64,000 bases of DNA, taken from NCBI GenBank assembly GCA_036502005.1, contig DASXZH010000002.1:1-64000 (forward strand), given 5' to 3'. A program made the position numbers and the translations under genes. Numbering within the stretch: position 1 is the first letter of the stretch; each line of letters begins with the position of its first letter. Below are positions 43,152 to 51,181 of this stretch, one piece after another. This DNA comes from DASXZH01 sp036502005. GTDB lineage: Bacteria; Armatimonadota; Fimbriimonadia; Fimbriimonadales; Fimbriimonadaceae. The notes beneath the pieces are model-generated. The model had not been told where the DNA came from. It saw only the letters and a list, made by a program, of their open reading frames with translations, and ran no database searches.

Positions 43152-44109
43152 CGAACTGCTGGACAAGTTCGCGGGACGCCGTGTTTTAGTCCTTGGCGAT
43201 TTGATGCTCGACGAATACATTTTCGGCCGAGCCACACGCATAAGCCCTGAAGCGCCCGTTATGGTAGTGCGCCATATGCAAACGAGCAGAGTGCCTGGCG
43301 GCGCAGCGAACGTCGCTCGGAATATTATTGCCCTGGGTGGAGAAGCCCACACTATCGGTGTCGCCGGTTGCGATGAAGCCGGCAATCTGCTGGAAAACTC
43401 TTTGATTGAGCACGGTCTTTCGGGCGCGCTTTTGGTCCGCGATCCGGAACGGGCGACGACAAGGAAGACCCGCGTTTTGGCCGACCACACCCACCAGGTG
43501 CTGCGAATCGACCAAGAAGACGACATGCCCGTCTCGGAAGCTGTTGCCACCAAGATTTTGGAAGGCGCCAAGCACGCTTTAGAGCGCTGCGATGTGGTGG
43601 TTCTGAGCGATTACCTTAAAGGCGTCCTCACGCCCGAGATAGCAGGCGGGGTTTTGGCGGAAGCGAAGATGTTAGGCAAACCGGTGGTTGTGAACCCGAA
43701 ACCCCGGACGAAATCGCTCTATGCGGGAGCTGACCTAATCAGTCTAAACCGAGCTGAGGCGACGGAAGCCCTTGGCGAATACAGAGGTCTAGTAAATGCC
43801 GAGGCCATGCAAGCTGCCTCACGCTTGAAAACCGAGTTACGCGCTACTTCTGTTTTGGTAACCCTTGGCGAATCCGGCATGGCCGCATCTGGGCCTTCAG
43901 ATTTCTTTATTGATGCCCCTAAAGTTGAGGTGTACGATACAGCCGGCGCGGGCGATACGGTGATAGCTACGGTTGCCTTGGGATTGGCTGCCGTTGGCTA
44001 CAAGCGCGAGATTTTTGAGCTGGCCGCGCAGACGGCAGGCAGCGTGGTTCGCCACGTCGGTGTCGCCACACCTTCGGCACGGGATCTGGAACAGATTCGA
44101 GCGTTGTAA
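43141..44109 (+). CDS. rfaE1: PfkB-family kinase, heptose-7-phosphate kinase (RfaE domain I) type
   Basis: Ribokinase-fold enzyme similar to the first domain of HldE: V-L-V-L-G-D-L-M-L-D-E-Y-I-F-G, then V-P-G-G-A-A-N-V-A-R-N and the C-terminal D-T-A-G-A-G-D-T-V catalytic motif. It would phosphorylate D-glycero-D-manno-heptose 7-phosphate for ADP-heptose (LPS core) synthesis. The nucleotidyltransferase second domain of HldE is absent and must be elsewhere. The start is TTG, overlapping the lgt stop. Confidence 0.85.
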   Translation: MKLSELLDKFAGRRVLVLGDLMLDEYIFGRATRISPEAPVMVVRHMQTSRVPGGAANVARNIIALGGEAHTIGVAGCDEAGNLLENSLIEHGLSGALLVRDPERATTRKTRVLADHTHQVLRIDQEDDMPVSEAVATKILEGAKHALERCDVVVLSDYLKGVLTPEIAGGVLAEAKMLGKPVVVNPKPRTKSLYAGADLISLNRAEATEALGEYRGLVNAEAMQAASRLKTELRATSVLVTLGESGMAASGPSDFFIDAPKVEVYDTAGAGDTVIATVALGLAAVGYKREIFELAAQTAGSVVRHVGVATPSARDLEQIRAL

Positions 44110-44152
44110 CGGGACTTAGAAATCTTAACAACAGTTCTACCGGCGAGTAACC

Positions 44153-45269
44153 TTAAGGACTCGGGTCTGATAAGTCATGAGTCCGAGTTAGCACATGGGT
44201 TCGACCGAACCAAAGCGGCTTAATTCCATGTCTTTTCCTGAGAGTTTTGGCCTTGGCCTCGAATAGAGTCTTCTGCTGTTCAAGTTTTTGCTGCCAAAGC
44301 GGGTCATTTTGGGTCGCGCGTCTTAATAACGATTCTTCCAGTGCCTCTCTCGCGGCACCGTCGTACCCAGGAAAAGGGATGTGCTAGAGTAGCCTAGATT
44401 GCGAAGCTCATAAAGGACTAAGTGAGCCTGGCTATGAGGCAACACAAATTTGGTGAACATTTCTTCGCTAAAAGTTTGCTCAGAGTCTAATTGTTGAGAT
44501 AACAACTGTTCGTAGGGAAGTTTCTTGAACTTTGCATCTACATCCAAATCCAGGGAAAGCACCATCGTCAGTCCCTCCTGAACGCGCAGGTTCTCATTAC
44601 CAGAATAGGGAGGGCGGACTATGCTCAGGCCAGTGGCTCTAGTGTCGTTCGGGATCCCGAGCAAATCCGAATAGGCATAGGCCCAGATGGCAAACTCGGT
44701 AGCGTCCCGATATCTTAACGAATGAACCGCAGCAAAATAGGCAGCAACATACGGGTTCTCGGTCCAGTCCAAAAGGCGTGTTGGAACCCCGTGGTGCTGC
44801 GCGAGCGCTAACGCATTTACTAGCAATGTAGGAGGCCACTCCCTGGTATGGTCAGCCTTAACGTAGCTTCTATTAGGAACCACAAACTTGTGGCCAGCCT
44901 CCCAAACATTTGAATAACCCCCAGGCACCTGGAGCCCCTGCTTGTCTGCGGCCTCTACAAAATCTAGTAGCAAGGTGGCTTCAGAGAAGACCTGCGCTCC
45001 ATATGAACCTAATAACCTATCTTCCCAAACGCGAGAGACTCTCGGAAGAGCGGCGCGGAACACACTTGGGAGCAGTCCCCATTGGGCGTTACCTTGACCC
45101 CGAAAAAAACCTGTCGGTGCGCGAGCAGACCGTCGACGGGCGAGATAACATCCATTAATTCCGATGCGTGCTCTAACCAAACAGTACGAACTCGAAGCGA
45201 GCCTGGCGGAAGCACGATGGCTCCCGGCGGAGCGACTCGAACCCTCCTTAAACGTACACCGTCGCTCAT
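44153..45269 (-). pseudogene. FRG-domain protein, interrupted by two frameshifts
   Basis: From ATG 45269 the frame reads M-S-D-G-V-R-L to L-A-H-R-Q-V-F-F. The domain then continues in another frame as F-F-R-G-Q-G-N-A-Q-W-G (the FRG signature), L-A-Q-H-H-G-V-P-T-R-L-L-D-W-T and A-A-Y-F-A. A run of seven A at 45103-45109 needs eight A to join them. Near the end, GG at 44370-44371 needs GGG to turn L-F-L-G-T-T into L-F-P-G-Y-D-G-A-A-R-E-A-L-E, after which the frame stays open to TAA at 44153. The repaired product is about 372 residues. The FRG domain is found in many phage, toxin-like and defence-associated proteins; its activity is unknown. TAGAAT lies eight bases before the ATG. Confidence 0.8.
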
Positions 45270-45416
45270 CAGAGTCAATTCTAACCTGATTTAAAAAGAT
45301 TTGTCGCCCAAGCACGTTGCCCCTGGAGTCCCCATTGTGAATTTGCCATCTAGCGAGGCAGAAAAACTCGGCCAACCCAACGCCGGCCTTCGGCCTAGAC
45401 TTGAAGCAGATTCGAG

Positions 45417-47282
45417 CTATGCGCTGATCTCGGATCGTCGCTCCGCGACACGCCTTTCGCTGTGATCCAGGATCTTCTTCCTGAACCTTAACTGCTTCGG
45501 CGTAACCTCTAAAAGCTCATCGTCTCGCAGCCAGCTAAGGGCCTGCTCAAGAGAGAACTCTTTATGAGGGTCCAAAGCCACCGTTTGCTCCGAAGTCGCG
45601 GACCGGATGTTATTCGCCGCCTTGATCTTCGTGGCGTTCACGATCATGTCCTCATCCCGGCTGCAGGCGCCGACGATCATTCCGCCGTAAACCTCGGTTC
45701 CGACTTCGTAAAAAAGCGAACCTCGCTCCATCACGTCCTCATAGGCATAACGGGTCAACCTGCCCGGATCCTTAGAAATCAAAGAGCCCTGGGTACGCGA
45801 AACGATATCGCCTGCGTAAGGCGCGTAACCGGCAAACAAGGAGGAGATAAGCCCAAGCCCGCGGGTCATGGTCAAGAAGTTGGATCGGAAGCCGATAAGG
45901 CCGCGGGTTGGAATCGTGTAATCCAACGTAGCCGTGCCCGATTCGCTGTTGGATAGGTTCGATAGCTCACCCTTTCGGCGGCTGAGATCCTCCATAACGG
46001 GGCCCAGGGCGTCCTCCGGAAGCTCCAAAATAATGTTCTCAAACGGCTCCAAAAGCTGGTTATGGCCAGACCGCTCCATGCCCTCTGCCAGTGGCATATC
46101 ATCCTCACGTTTGTAGATAACCTGGGGGCGCGATATCTGCATTTCAAACCCTTCGCGTCGCATGGTCTCGATGAGTACGGCAAGCTGAAGCTCGCCGCGG
46201 GCAGCAACTTTTACCGTGTCAGCCGAAGCCTCGCGATCGATATGGATCGAGACGCTAATAACTTCTTCCTTCTCAAGCCGCTCGCGGATCTTGTGGATAG
46301 TAAGGAATTTGCCGCCATCCTTGCTCGCCAGCGGCGAGTTGTTCGCATAAAAGTTCATGGTGAGCGTGCTCGGCTCAACCTTGATGCTGGGCAGTGCTAC
46401 TGCGCCTTCGGGGAAAGCAATGGTATCCGAAATATAAACAGGATCGATGCCAGACATCATCACGATCTCGCCGGCATCGGCGCTCTGCACATCGCGAAGT
46501 TGAATGCCTTCGTAGACCCAAAGCTTTGTGACGTTGAAACTGATCTGTTTATTCACGCCCTCGCGAACCTGTGTTAAGCGGTCGTTAATTTTCACTTGGC
46601 CCCGCAAAATCTTGCCACCGAACATGCGGCCCAGGTACTCGGAGTAGTCGAGGTTGTTCACCTGAAGCTGGAACGGCCCGTCCGTTTCCACCTGGGGTGG
46701 GGGCACTGCGTTGATGATCATTTCGAACAGCTCTCGCATGTCCGTTTCACTGCCATCCGGCGAAACCCTGGCAAAACCGGCCGAGCCGGAAGTGTACAGG
46801 TGGGGGAAAAAGAGGTCCTCTTCGCTCGCGCCGAGGTCGATGAAAAGGTCGATGGTCTTATCGTAGGCGAACATTGGGCGGGCGCCTTCGCGGTCGACCT
46901 TGTTGATGCAGACGATCGGCTTCAGCTTGTTCTCAAAGGCTTTTTTTAGTACAAATCTGGTCTGAGGCATCGGCCCCTCGTTGGCATCGACGATGAGAAG
47001 CACGCCATCTACCATGGAGAGCACGCGCTCCACTTCGCCGCCGAAATCGGCGTGGCCAGGGGTATCGACGATGTTAATCTTGTAATCGCGGTAACGCACA
47101 CTGGCGACTTTGGAAAGGATGGTAATTCCCTTCTCGCGCTCAAGTTCGTTGCTATCCATCACGCGTTCTTGCATGTGCTGGTTTTCGCGGAAGGTCCCCG
47201 CCTGACGAAATATCGCATCGACGAGGGTGGTCTTGCCATGATCGACGTGCGCGATAATGCCGACGTTTCTGATTTGGGACAT
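45417..47282 (-). CDS. typA: Ribosome-associated GTPase TypA/BipA
   Basis: Translational GTPase of ribosome assembly and stress adaptation. G1 is A-H-V-D-H-G-K-T-T, switch II D-T-P-G-H-A-D-F-G-G-E-V and N-K-x-D in I-N-K-V-D-R. EF-G-like domains follow and the BipA C-terminal domain ends the protein. The length, 621 residues, is typical. TAAACT lies eight bases before the ATG, with no ribosome site. Confidence 0.96.
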   Translation of the reverse strand: MSQIRNVGIIAHVDHGKTTLVDAIFRQAGTFRENQHMQERVMDSNELEREKGITILSKVASVRYRDYKINIVDTPGHADFGGEVERVLSMVDGVLLIVDANEGPMPQTRFVLKKAFENKLKPIVCINKVDREGARPMFAYDKTIDLFIDLGASEEDLFFPHLYTSGSAGFARVSPDGSETDMRELFEMIINAVPPPQVETDGPFQLQVNNLDYSEYLGRMFGGKILRGQVKINDRLTQVREGVNKQISFNVTKLWVYEGIQLRDVQSADAGEIVMMSGIDPVYISDTIAFPEGAVALPSIKVEPSTLTMNFYANNSPLASKDGGKFLTIHKIRERLEKEEVISVSIHIDREASADTVKVAARGELQLAVLIETMRREGFEMQISRPQVIYKREDDMPLAEGMERSGHNQLLEPFENIILELPEDALGPVMEDLSRRKGELSNLSNSESGTATLDYTIPTRGLIGFRSNFLTMTRGLGLISSLFAGYAPYAGDIVSRTQGSLISKDPGRLTRYAYEDVMERGSLFYEVGTEVYGGMIVGACSRDEDMIVNATKIKAANNIRSATSEQTVALDPHKEFSLEQALSWLRDDELLEVTPKQLRFRKKILDHSERRVAERRSEISA

Positions 47283-47362
47283 TGAAGCGTAGTTTACCGT
47301 TTTGGTCGCCGTTTTAGCTTAGAGGGGTGGCCGGTTGGCTTACGCCTGTCTACTTAAACTGG

Positions 47363-47368
47363 CATAAT
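47363..47368 (+). promoter_or_regulatory. -10-like CATAAT, 6 nt before ATG of the antitoxin
   Basis: CATAAT, six bases, ATG 47375. It argues for the start at 47375 over the longer frame from 47327. Confidence 0.45.
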
Positions 47369-47374
47369 AATCAG

Positions 47375-47614
47375 ATGATTATCACGGTAAAGGAGTTTGA
47401 GGGGAACTGTACCAAACTGGTTGATCACGTTTCGCGGACAAATGAAACCATCCAAATCACGAAGCGGGGAAAGGTTGATGCGGAAATGAAAGGGGTTCCA
47501 AGCAAAGAGCGCAAATTCTCCGGACCCGGGTCCGCAAAGGGCGAAATGTTCATCGTGGGCGACATCATGGAGCCACTAGATGTTAAATGGGAAGTTTTAG
47601 AAGATGGTGATTGA
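47375..47614 (+). CDS. Phd/YefM-like antitoxin, orphan
   Basis: The 79-residue product starts M-I-I-T-V-K-E-F and continues with I-Q-I-T-K-R-G-K, the DNA-binding half of prevent-host-death antitoxins, then ends G-S-A-K-G-E-M-F-I-V-G-D-I-M-E-P-L, a tail found in antitoxins paired with PIN-domain VapC toxins. No VapC follows: after the stop only a 22-codon frame is open and a repeat element begins. The toxin was probably lost, or the antitoxin acts alone. Confidence 0.75.
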   Translation: MIITVKEFEGNCTKLVDHVSRTNETIQITKRGKVDAEMKGVPSKERKFSGPGSAKGEMFIVGDIMEPLDVKWEVLEDGD

Positions 47615-47631
47615 GACCAGAACTTTTTTTG

Positions 47632-47736
47632 GTAGCACTCCAGGGCTCGCGTTTACTGACCGAGTGTGAACAGCTAGCGCGGCAGCAAGCTGCCTGGTTT
47701 TGAGCGAAAGCAAGCTTTCGCAGTCCAGAGCTTCGC
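47632..47736. repeat. Partial copy of the 131-bp palindromic element
   Basis: It holds GCACTCCAGGGCTCGCG (47635 onward), GGCAGCAAGCTGCC, GCGAAAGCAAGCTTTCGC and AGTCCAGAGCTTCGC, the last two closely matching the right half of the element at 15419-15549. Confidence 0.6.
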
Positions 47737-47804
47737 AACGGATGCTTTAACGCCTTCTATCCTCTCATCTCCATCCCCTATCTGCCATCCGCCACGAACG
47801 ATCC

Positions 47805-47839
47805 GTCTTTCGCCTTTCGACTTTCCCCTTTCGACTATT
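47805..47839 (-). repeat. Heptamer array, five units (GACTTTC type)
   Basis: GTCTTTC, GCCTTTC, GACTTTC, CCCTTTC, GACTATT. On the minus strand the core is GAAAGTC, the same unit as at 29806-29957. It ends 23 bases before hslU. Confidence 0.65.
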
Positions 47840-47849
47840 GCGTCAAGGG

Positions 47850-47855
47850 TACATT
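47850..47855 (+). promoter_or_regulatory. -10-like TACATT, 7 nt before GTG of hslU
   Basis: TACATT, seven bases, GTG 47863; no ribosome site is present. Confidence 0.4.
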
Positions 47856-47862
47856 CACTCAA

Positions 47863-49308
47863 GTGGATTTCCCACTCGAAGAGTTAACCCCCCGCCAAAT
47901 CGTGGCGGAGTTGGACAAGTACATCGTCGGCCAGGCTAACGCGAAGAGAGCCGTTGCCGTCGCCCTGCGTAACCGGTATCGCAGGCAGCAGCTCCCCGCC
48001 GAACAACGTGAGGAAATTCTCCCGAAGAATATCCTCATGATCGGGCCAACTGGCGTGGGCAAAACCGAGATCGCCCGCCGGTTAGCCCAATTAGCTAGAG
48101 CCCCGTTTATCAAAGTCGAAGCGACAAAGTTCACGGAAGTAGGCTACGTTGGCCGCGACGTCGAATCCATGATAAGGGACCTCGCAGGAGTCGGAGTACG
48201 GCTCGTTGAAAAAGAGCGGATGGAAACCGTTCGGCCCGAGGTCGAAAGAAAGGTCTTACGAATCCTTCTAGATCTTCTCGATGAAGATAAGCCGAAAAGC
48301 AAGAAGAAAAAGGCGCCAATGTTCGATAACCCGATCATGAAGCAGGCTTTTGAGATCTTCGGCCAAAACATGGACGATGGCTACCCCGATGAGCCAGAAG
48401 CCAAACCCGATGACGACGAGCAGAAAAAGCGCCTCCAACGCAGGAAGAAGCTAGAAAAGAGAATCGCCGCGGGCGAGATGGACCAAGAGATCGTCGAAAT
48501 CGAAACAGAAGAACCAAGCCATCCCTTCGTTCAAGTCTTTTCAGCCCAAGGCATGGAAGAGATGGGTCTCGATTCCGGCAACCAAGGCGGCCCGTTCTCG
48601 GGCCGTAGAACTAGCCGGTCCGTAACCGTTGCCGAAGCCAAAGAGATCCTCATTGAGCAGGAAGCGCACAAAATCATCGATCGCAGCAGCGTCAACCGAG
48701 AGGCGGTTCACCGCACAGAACAGTCCGGAATCATCTTCATCGATGAACTCGACAAGGTCGCCAGCAAAGGCGGCGGCAGCGGCCCGGAAGTATCCCGAGA
48801 GGGCGTCCAGAGGGATCTCCTGCCCATTATTGAGGGTTCAACCGTCGCCACCAAGTTCGGCCCTGTAAAAACAGATCACATCCTTTTTATCGCGGCAGGC
48901 GCGTTCCACATGGCAAAGCCGAGCGACCTAATTCCAGAGTTGCAAGGCCGGTTACCCATAAGGGTCGAGCTGGAAAATCTCACGGAAACCGATTTTCGGC
49001 GAATCTTACGAGAGCCCAAGAACGCCCTTACTAAGCAGTATCAACTTTTGTTAAGCACAGAAGGTATCACTGTTGAGTTCACCGAAGGCGCTTTGGACGA
49101 AATCGCTAAGCTTTCGGCAGAGGTAAATAGCAGAACAGAAAACATAGGCGCGCGCCGTCTTCACACCGTCATGGAGAAGCTCCTGGAAGAAGTGTTGTAC
49201 GACGCACCCGACACCCCTGCTAAAAGTGTTAGATTTGACCGAGAAACAGTATGTAATAAAATTTCTGGTCTAGTGAACGATATAGACCTAAGCCGTTATA
49301 TACTATAG
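47863..49308 (+). CDS. hslU: ATP-dependent protease ATPase subunit HslU
   Basis: AAA+ unfoldase of the HslUV protease. L-T-P-R-Q-I-V-A-E-L-D-K-Y-I-V-G-Q opens the protein, Walker A is G-P-T-G-V-G-K-T (about residues 61-68), an intermediate domain with a Lys-rich loop spans about 110-240, Walker B is I-I-F-I-D-E-L-D-K and the C-terminus L-S-R-Y-I-L is the tail that docks into HslV. The length, 481 residues, is slightly above average. The hslV protease gene, usually directly upstream, is absent here. Confidence 0.95.
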   Translation: MDFPLEELTPRQIVAELDKYIVGQANAKRAVAVALRNRYRRQQLPAEQREEILPKNILMIGPTGVGKTEIARRLAQLARAPFIKVEATKFTEVGYVGRDVESMIRDLAGVGVRLVEKERMETVRPEVERKVLRILLDLLDEDKPKSKKKKAPMFDNPIMKQAFEIFGQNMDDGYPDEPEAKPDDDEQKKRLQRRKKLEKRIAAGEMDQEIVEIETEEPSHPFVQVFSAQGMEEMGLDSGNQGGPFSGRRTSRSVTVAEAKEILIEQEAHKIIDRSSVNREAVHRTEQSGIIFIDELDKVASKGGGSGPEVSREGVQRDLLPIIEGSTVATKFGPVKTDHILFIAAGAFHMAKPSDLIPELQGRLPIRVELENLTETDFRRILREPKNALTKQYQLLLSTEGITVEFTEGALDEIAKLSAEVNSRTENIGARRLHTVMEKLLEEVLYDAPDTPAKSVRFDRETVCNKISGLVNDIDLSRYIL

Positions 49309-49309
49309 A

Positions 49310-50761
49310 ATGAGGGTTGTACATATCGCCATGGAAGGCGCTAGACTCACAATTGTTAATAGAGGCATGATGCTCCTACGAGTCATCACGCTTAGTGCTG
49401 CCGCCATTTCGGCGCAGAGCCCATCCTCTTACTCCAATTCTGATAAGTCTAAAATCCACAATTTCTGGAATGAGCGTGGGCGCTTTGAAGTAGAAGCTCC
49501 TGCGGAAAGGGCAAATAGGGGCCCTTGGGTCGTTCGTTTAAGCCCAGAAGGCTCCATGTGGCTTTACAACTACAGCAGCTACAGAGGCATTGGCAAGAAT
49601 CAGACCCTAAAGAAGCAGCTTCCCGATTCCGGTACGGTTCACGAGTGGGATGCTTGGGTAAACGCGAAAGTTGCCTACGACCGCTATTCGGCAGGTCTTG
49701 GCGTGAGCGAAGCGGATTCCCGCTATCTAGGACGTCAGGTTCCCAACACAATGGCCTCCGCCACCAATCCCGGCACAGAGCCCGCCGATCTAATTAAGTT
49801 TGCCGGAGTTGCCCCAGAGTTCGCTTCGGCCGTGGTTCCCAATGCTTATTTGGTGAACTTCCCCGATGGCACCCTCGTAAAGATGGCCGACAACCCGGCC
49901 ATGAGATCCAATTTCTCGGCTTACCGGTTCCCCCAAGGCGTAATGTCCGGCGGAACCCCGGTTCGCACATTGCCCGATGAGGAGTTGAACGATCTTTTCT
50001 CCGCAGCCGGAATAGATGGCTCGACCGCTAAGGTGATGAAAGCAGTTTCCATTTTGGAAGGCGGCTTCGACTCGGTCAACACCTATGACACGGGCTTTGT
50101 ATCCGTTGGGCTTATCCAGTTCGCCTGCCTTTCCAAAGGAGCCGGCTCGCTTGGTATGGTCCTTCTTCGTGAGAAGACGAATGACTCGAAAGCCTTTAAC
50201 GAAGATTTCCACCGTTTTGGCCTGGATGTAACGCAAGACGGCCAACTAGTAGCATTAGGGATCGACGATGGCCAGGTTTACCAAGGCACCGCCGCCGCCC
50301 ATCAGATTATCGATGACAAGCGCCTAGTTTCCGTTTTCCAGCACGCGGGCCAAAAGAGCCGCTCTTTTAGGGTCGCCCAACTTCAAATCGCAAAGGAGCA
50401 ATACTATCCTTGCAACGATTTGGTGACACTGAACCTGAACGGGCAGACTTTAACTGCGAAGATTTCCGACATCATCCGAAGCGAGGCCGGCATGGCCACG
50501 CTCATGGACCGCAAGGTGAACACCGGCAAAACCGATCCCCTCGTTTCCGTTTTAAATCAGATTGGCGGTTCTTATGGATGCCGCTCGGTGGAAGACTTAG
50601 CTGCCCACGAGCGAGATGTGATCGTCGCCTGCAAGTATCGCAAGGACTATACGCAGGACGCTTCCTTGACCCAGCCCGGTTCTATTGCCCTGCGTTCGAT
50701 GAGTTCGGTTTCGAGGCATGGCACACGCGGCATGCGTCAGAAAAAAGATCCTAGTAGATAG
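49310..50761 (+). CDS. Secreted protein with a putative lysozyme-like domain
   Basis: A signal peptide lies at about residues 20-36 (M-M-L-L-R-V-I-T-L-S-A-A-A-I-S-A). The middle region has S-I-L-E-G-G-F-D-S-V-N-T-Y-D-T-G-F-V-S-V-G-L-I-Q-F (shown here as a spaced motif, residues about 250-275), which resembles the Glu-containing helix of lysozyme-like muramidases in myxobacterial and cyanobacterial proteins. The assignment is tentative. The ATG at 49310 follows the hslU stop by one base, so it may be coupled; starts at residues 8 or 20 are alternatives. The remaining parts have no recognisable domain. Confidence 0.55.
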   Translation: MRVVHIAMEGARLTIVNRGMMLLRVITLSAAAISAQSPSSYSNSDKSKIHNFWNERGRFEVEAPAERANRGPWVVRLSPEGSMWLYNYSSYRGIGKNQTLKKQLPDSGTVHEWDAWVNAKVAYDRYSAGLGVSEADSRYLGRQVPNTMASATNPGTEPADLIKFAGVAPEFASAVVPNAYLVNFPDGTLVKMADNPAMRSNFSAYRFPQGVMSGGTPVRTLPDEELNDLFSAAGIDGSTAKVMKAVSILEGGFDSVNTYDTGFVSVGLIQFACLSKGAGSLGMVLLREKTNDSKAFNEDFHRFGLDVTQDGQLVALGIDDGQVYQGTAAAHQIIDDKRLVSVFQHAGQKSRSFRVAQLQIAKEQYYPCNDLVTLNLNGQTLTAKISDIIRSEAGMATLMDRKVNTGKTDPLVSVLNQIGGSYGCRSVEDLAAHERDVIVACKYRKDYTQDASLTQPGSIALRSMSSVSRHGTRGMRQKKDPSR

Positions 50762-51181
50762 GACTTCAGCAGTGACCTATCATGTCGAAGCGGCGAGAGC
50801 TCGTCGCACCCGATTGCGCTTTTACCAACGGGGCCCTGGTGGCAAACCGTGCGGCTCGTTTAACTCGTGGATTGTGCGGCATTTTGCGGCGCAGAATAGG
50901 TTCAAAACAAATTGAAATTAAAAAATTTCTGCTGGAGCCGACTCTACCAATTGCTCGCCTCGATAGTTCTTCTTGTGGCACGTTGAAAACAGACGGACGG
51001 CTGGCCGTCAATGTAAGAATCGTTTGAGGTTTTGCGATTGCCTACCAAGACTTTTGGACGCGCTTCATTGCTAGGTTCAAAAGGGGTGTCTGATCCGTCT
51101 TCTCAGGTATAATCATTGAAGGAAAACAGCTTCATTTTCGAGGATTTCCCCTCCTGCTGATTCCGCAGATTTCTTATCCCC
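50762..51181. other. Intergenic region upstream of gyrB
   Basis: The 420 bases hold two overlapping antiparallel ORFs of about 81 codons, neither protein-like. An A/T-rich patch lies near 50910-50930. A perfect TATAAT is at 51108-51113, with only a weak -35 match, and would give a leader of about 60 bases for gyrB. No known RNA gene is seen. Confidence 0.4.
51108..51113 (+). promoter_or_regulatory. Perfect -10 box TATAAT before gyrB
   Basis: TATAAT lies 68 bases before the gyrB ATG. The -35 region (around 51085-51090) does not match well. Confidence 0.45.

Noticed and set aside
3751..45269. A defence island formed by CHAT, SEFIR and FRG genes
   Set aside because: The three genes are 25 kb and 11 kb apart among housekeeping genes, with no integrase or shared operon, so they do not form one system.
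50766..51027. Two antiparallel ORFs of about 81 codons upstream of gyrB
   Set aside because: Neither has a recognisable motif, ribosome site or -10 box at proper spacing.
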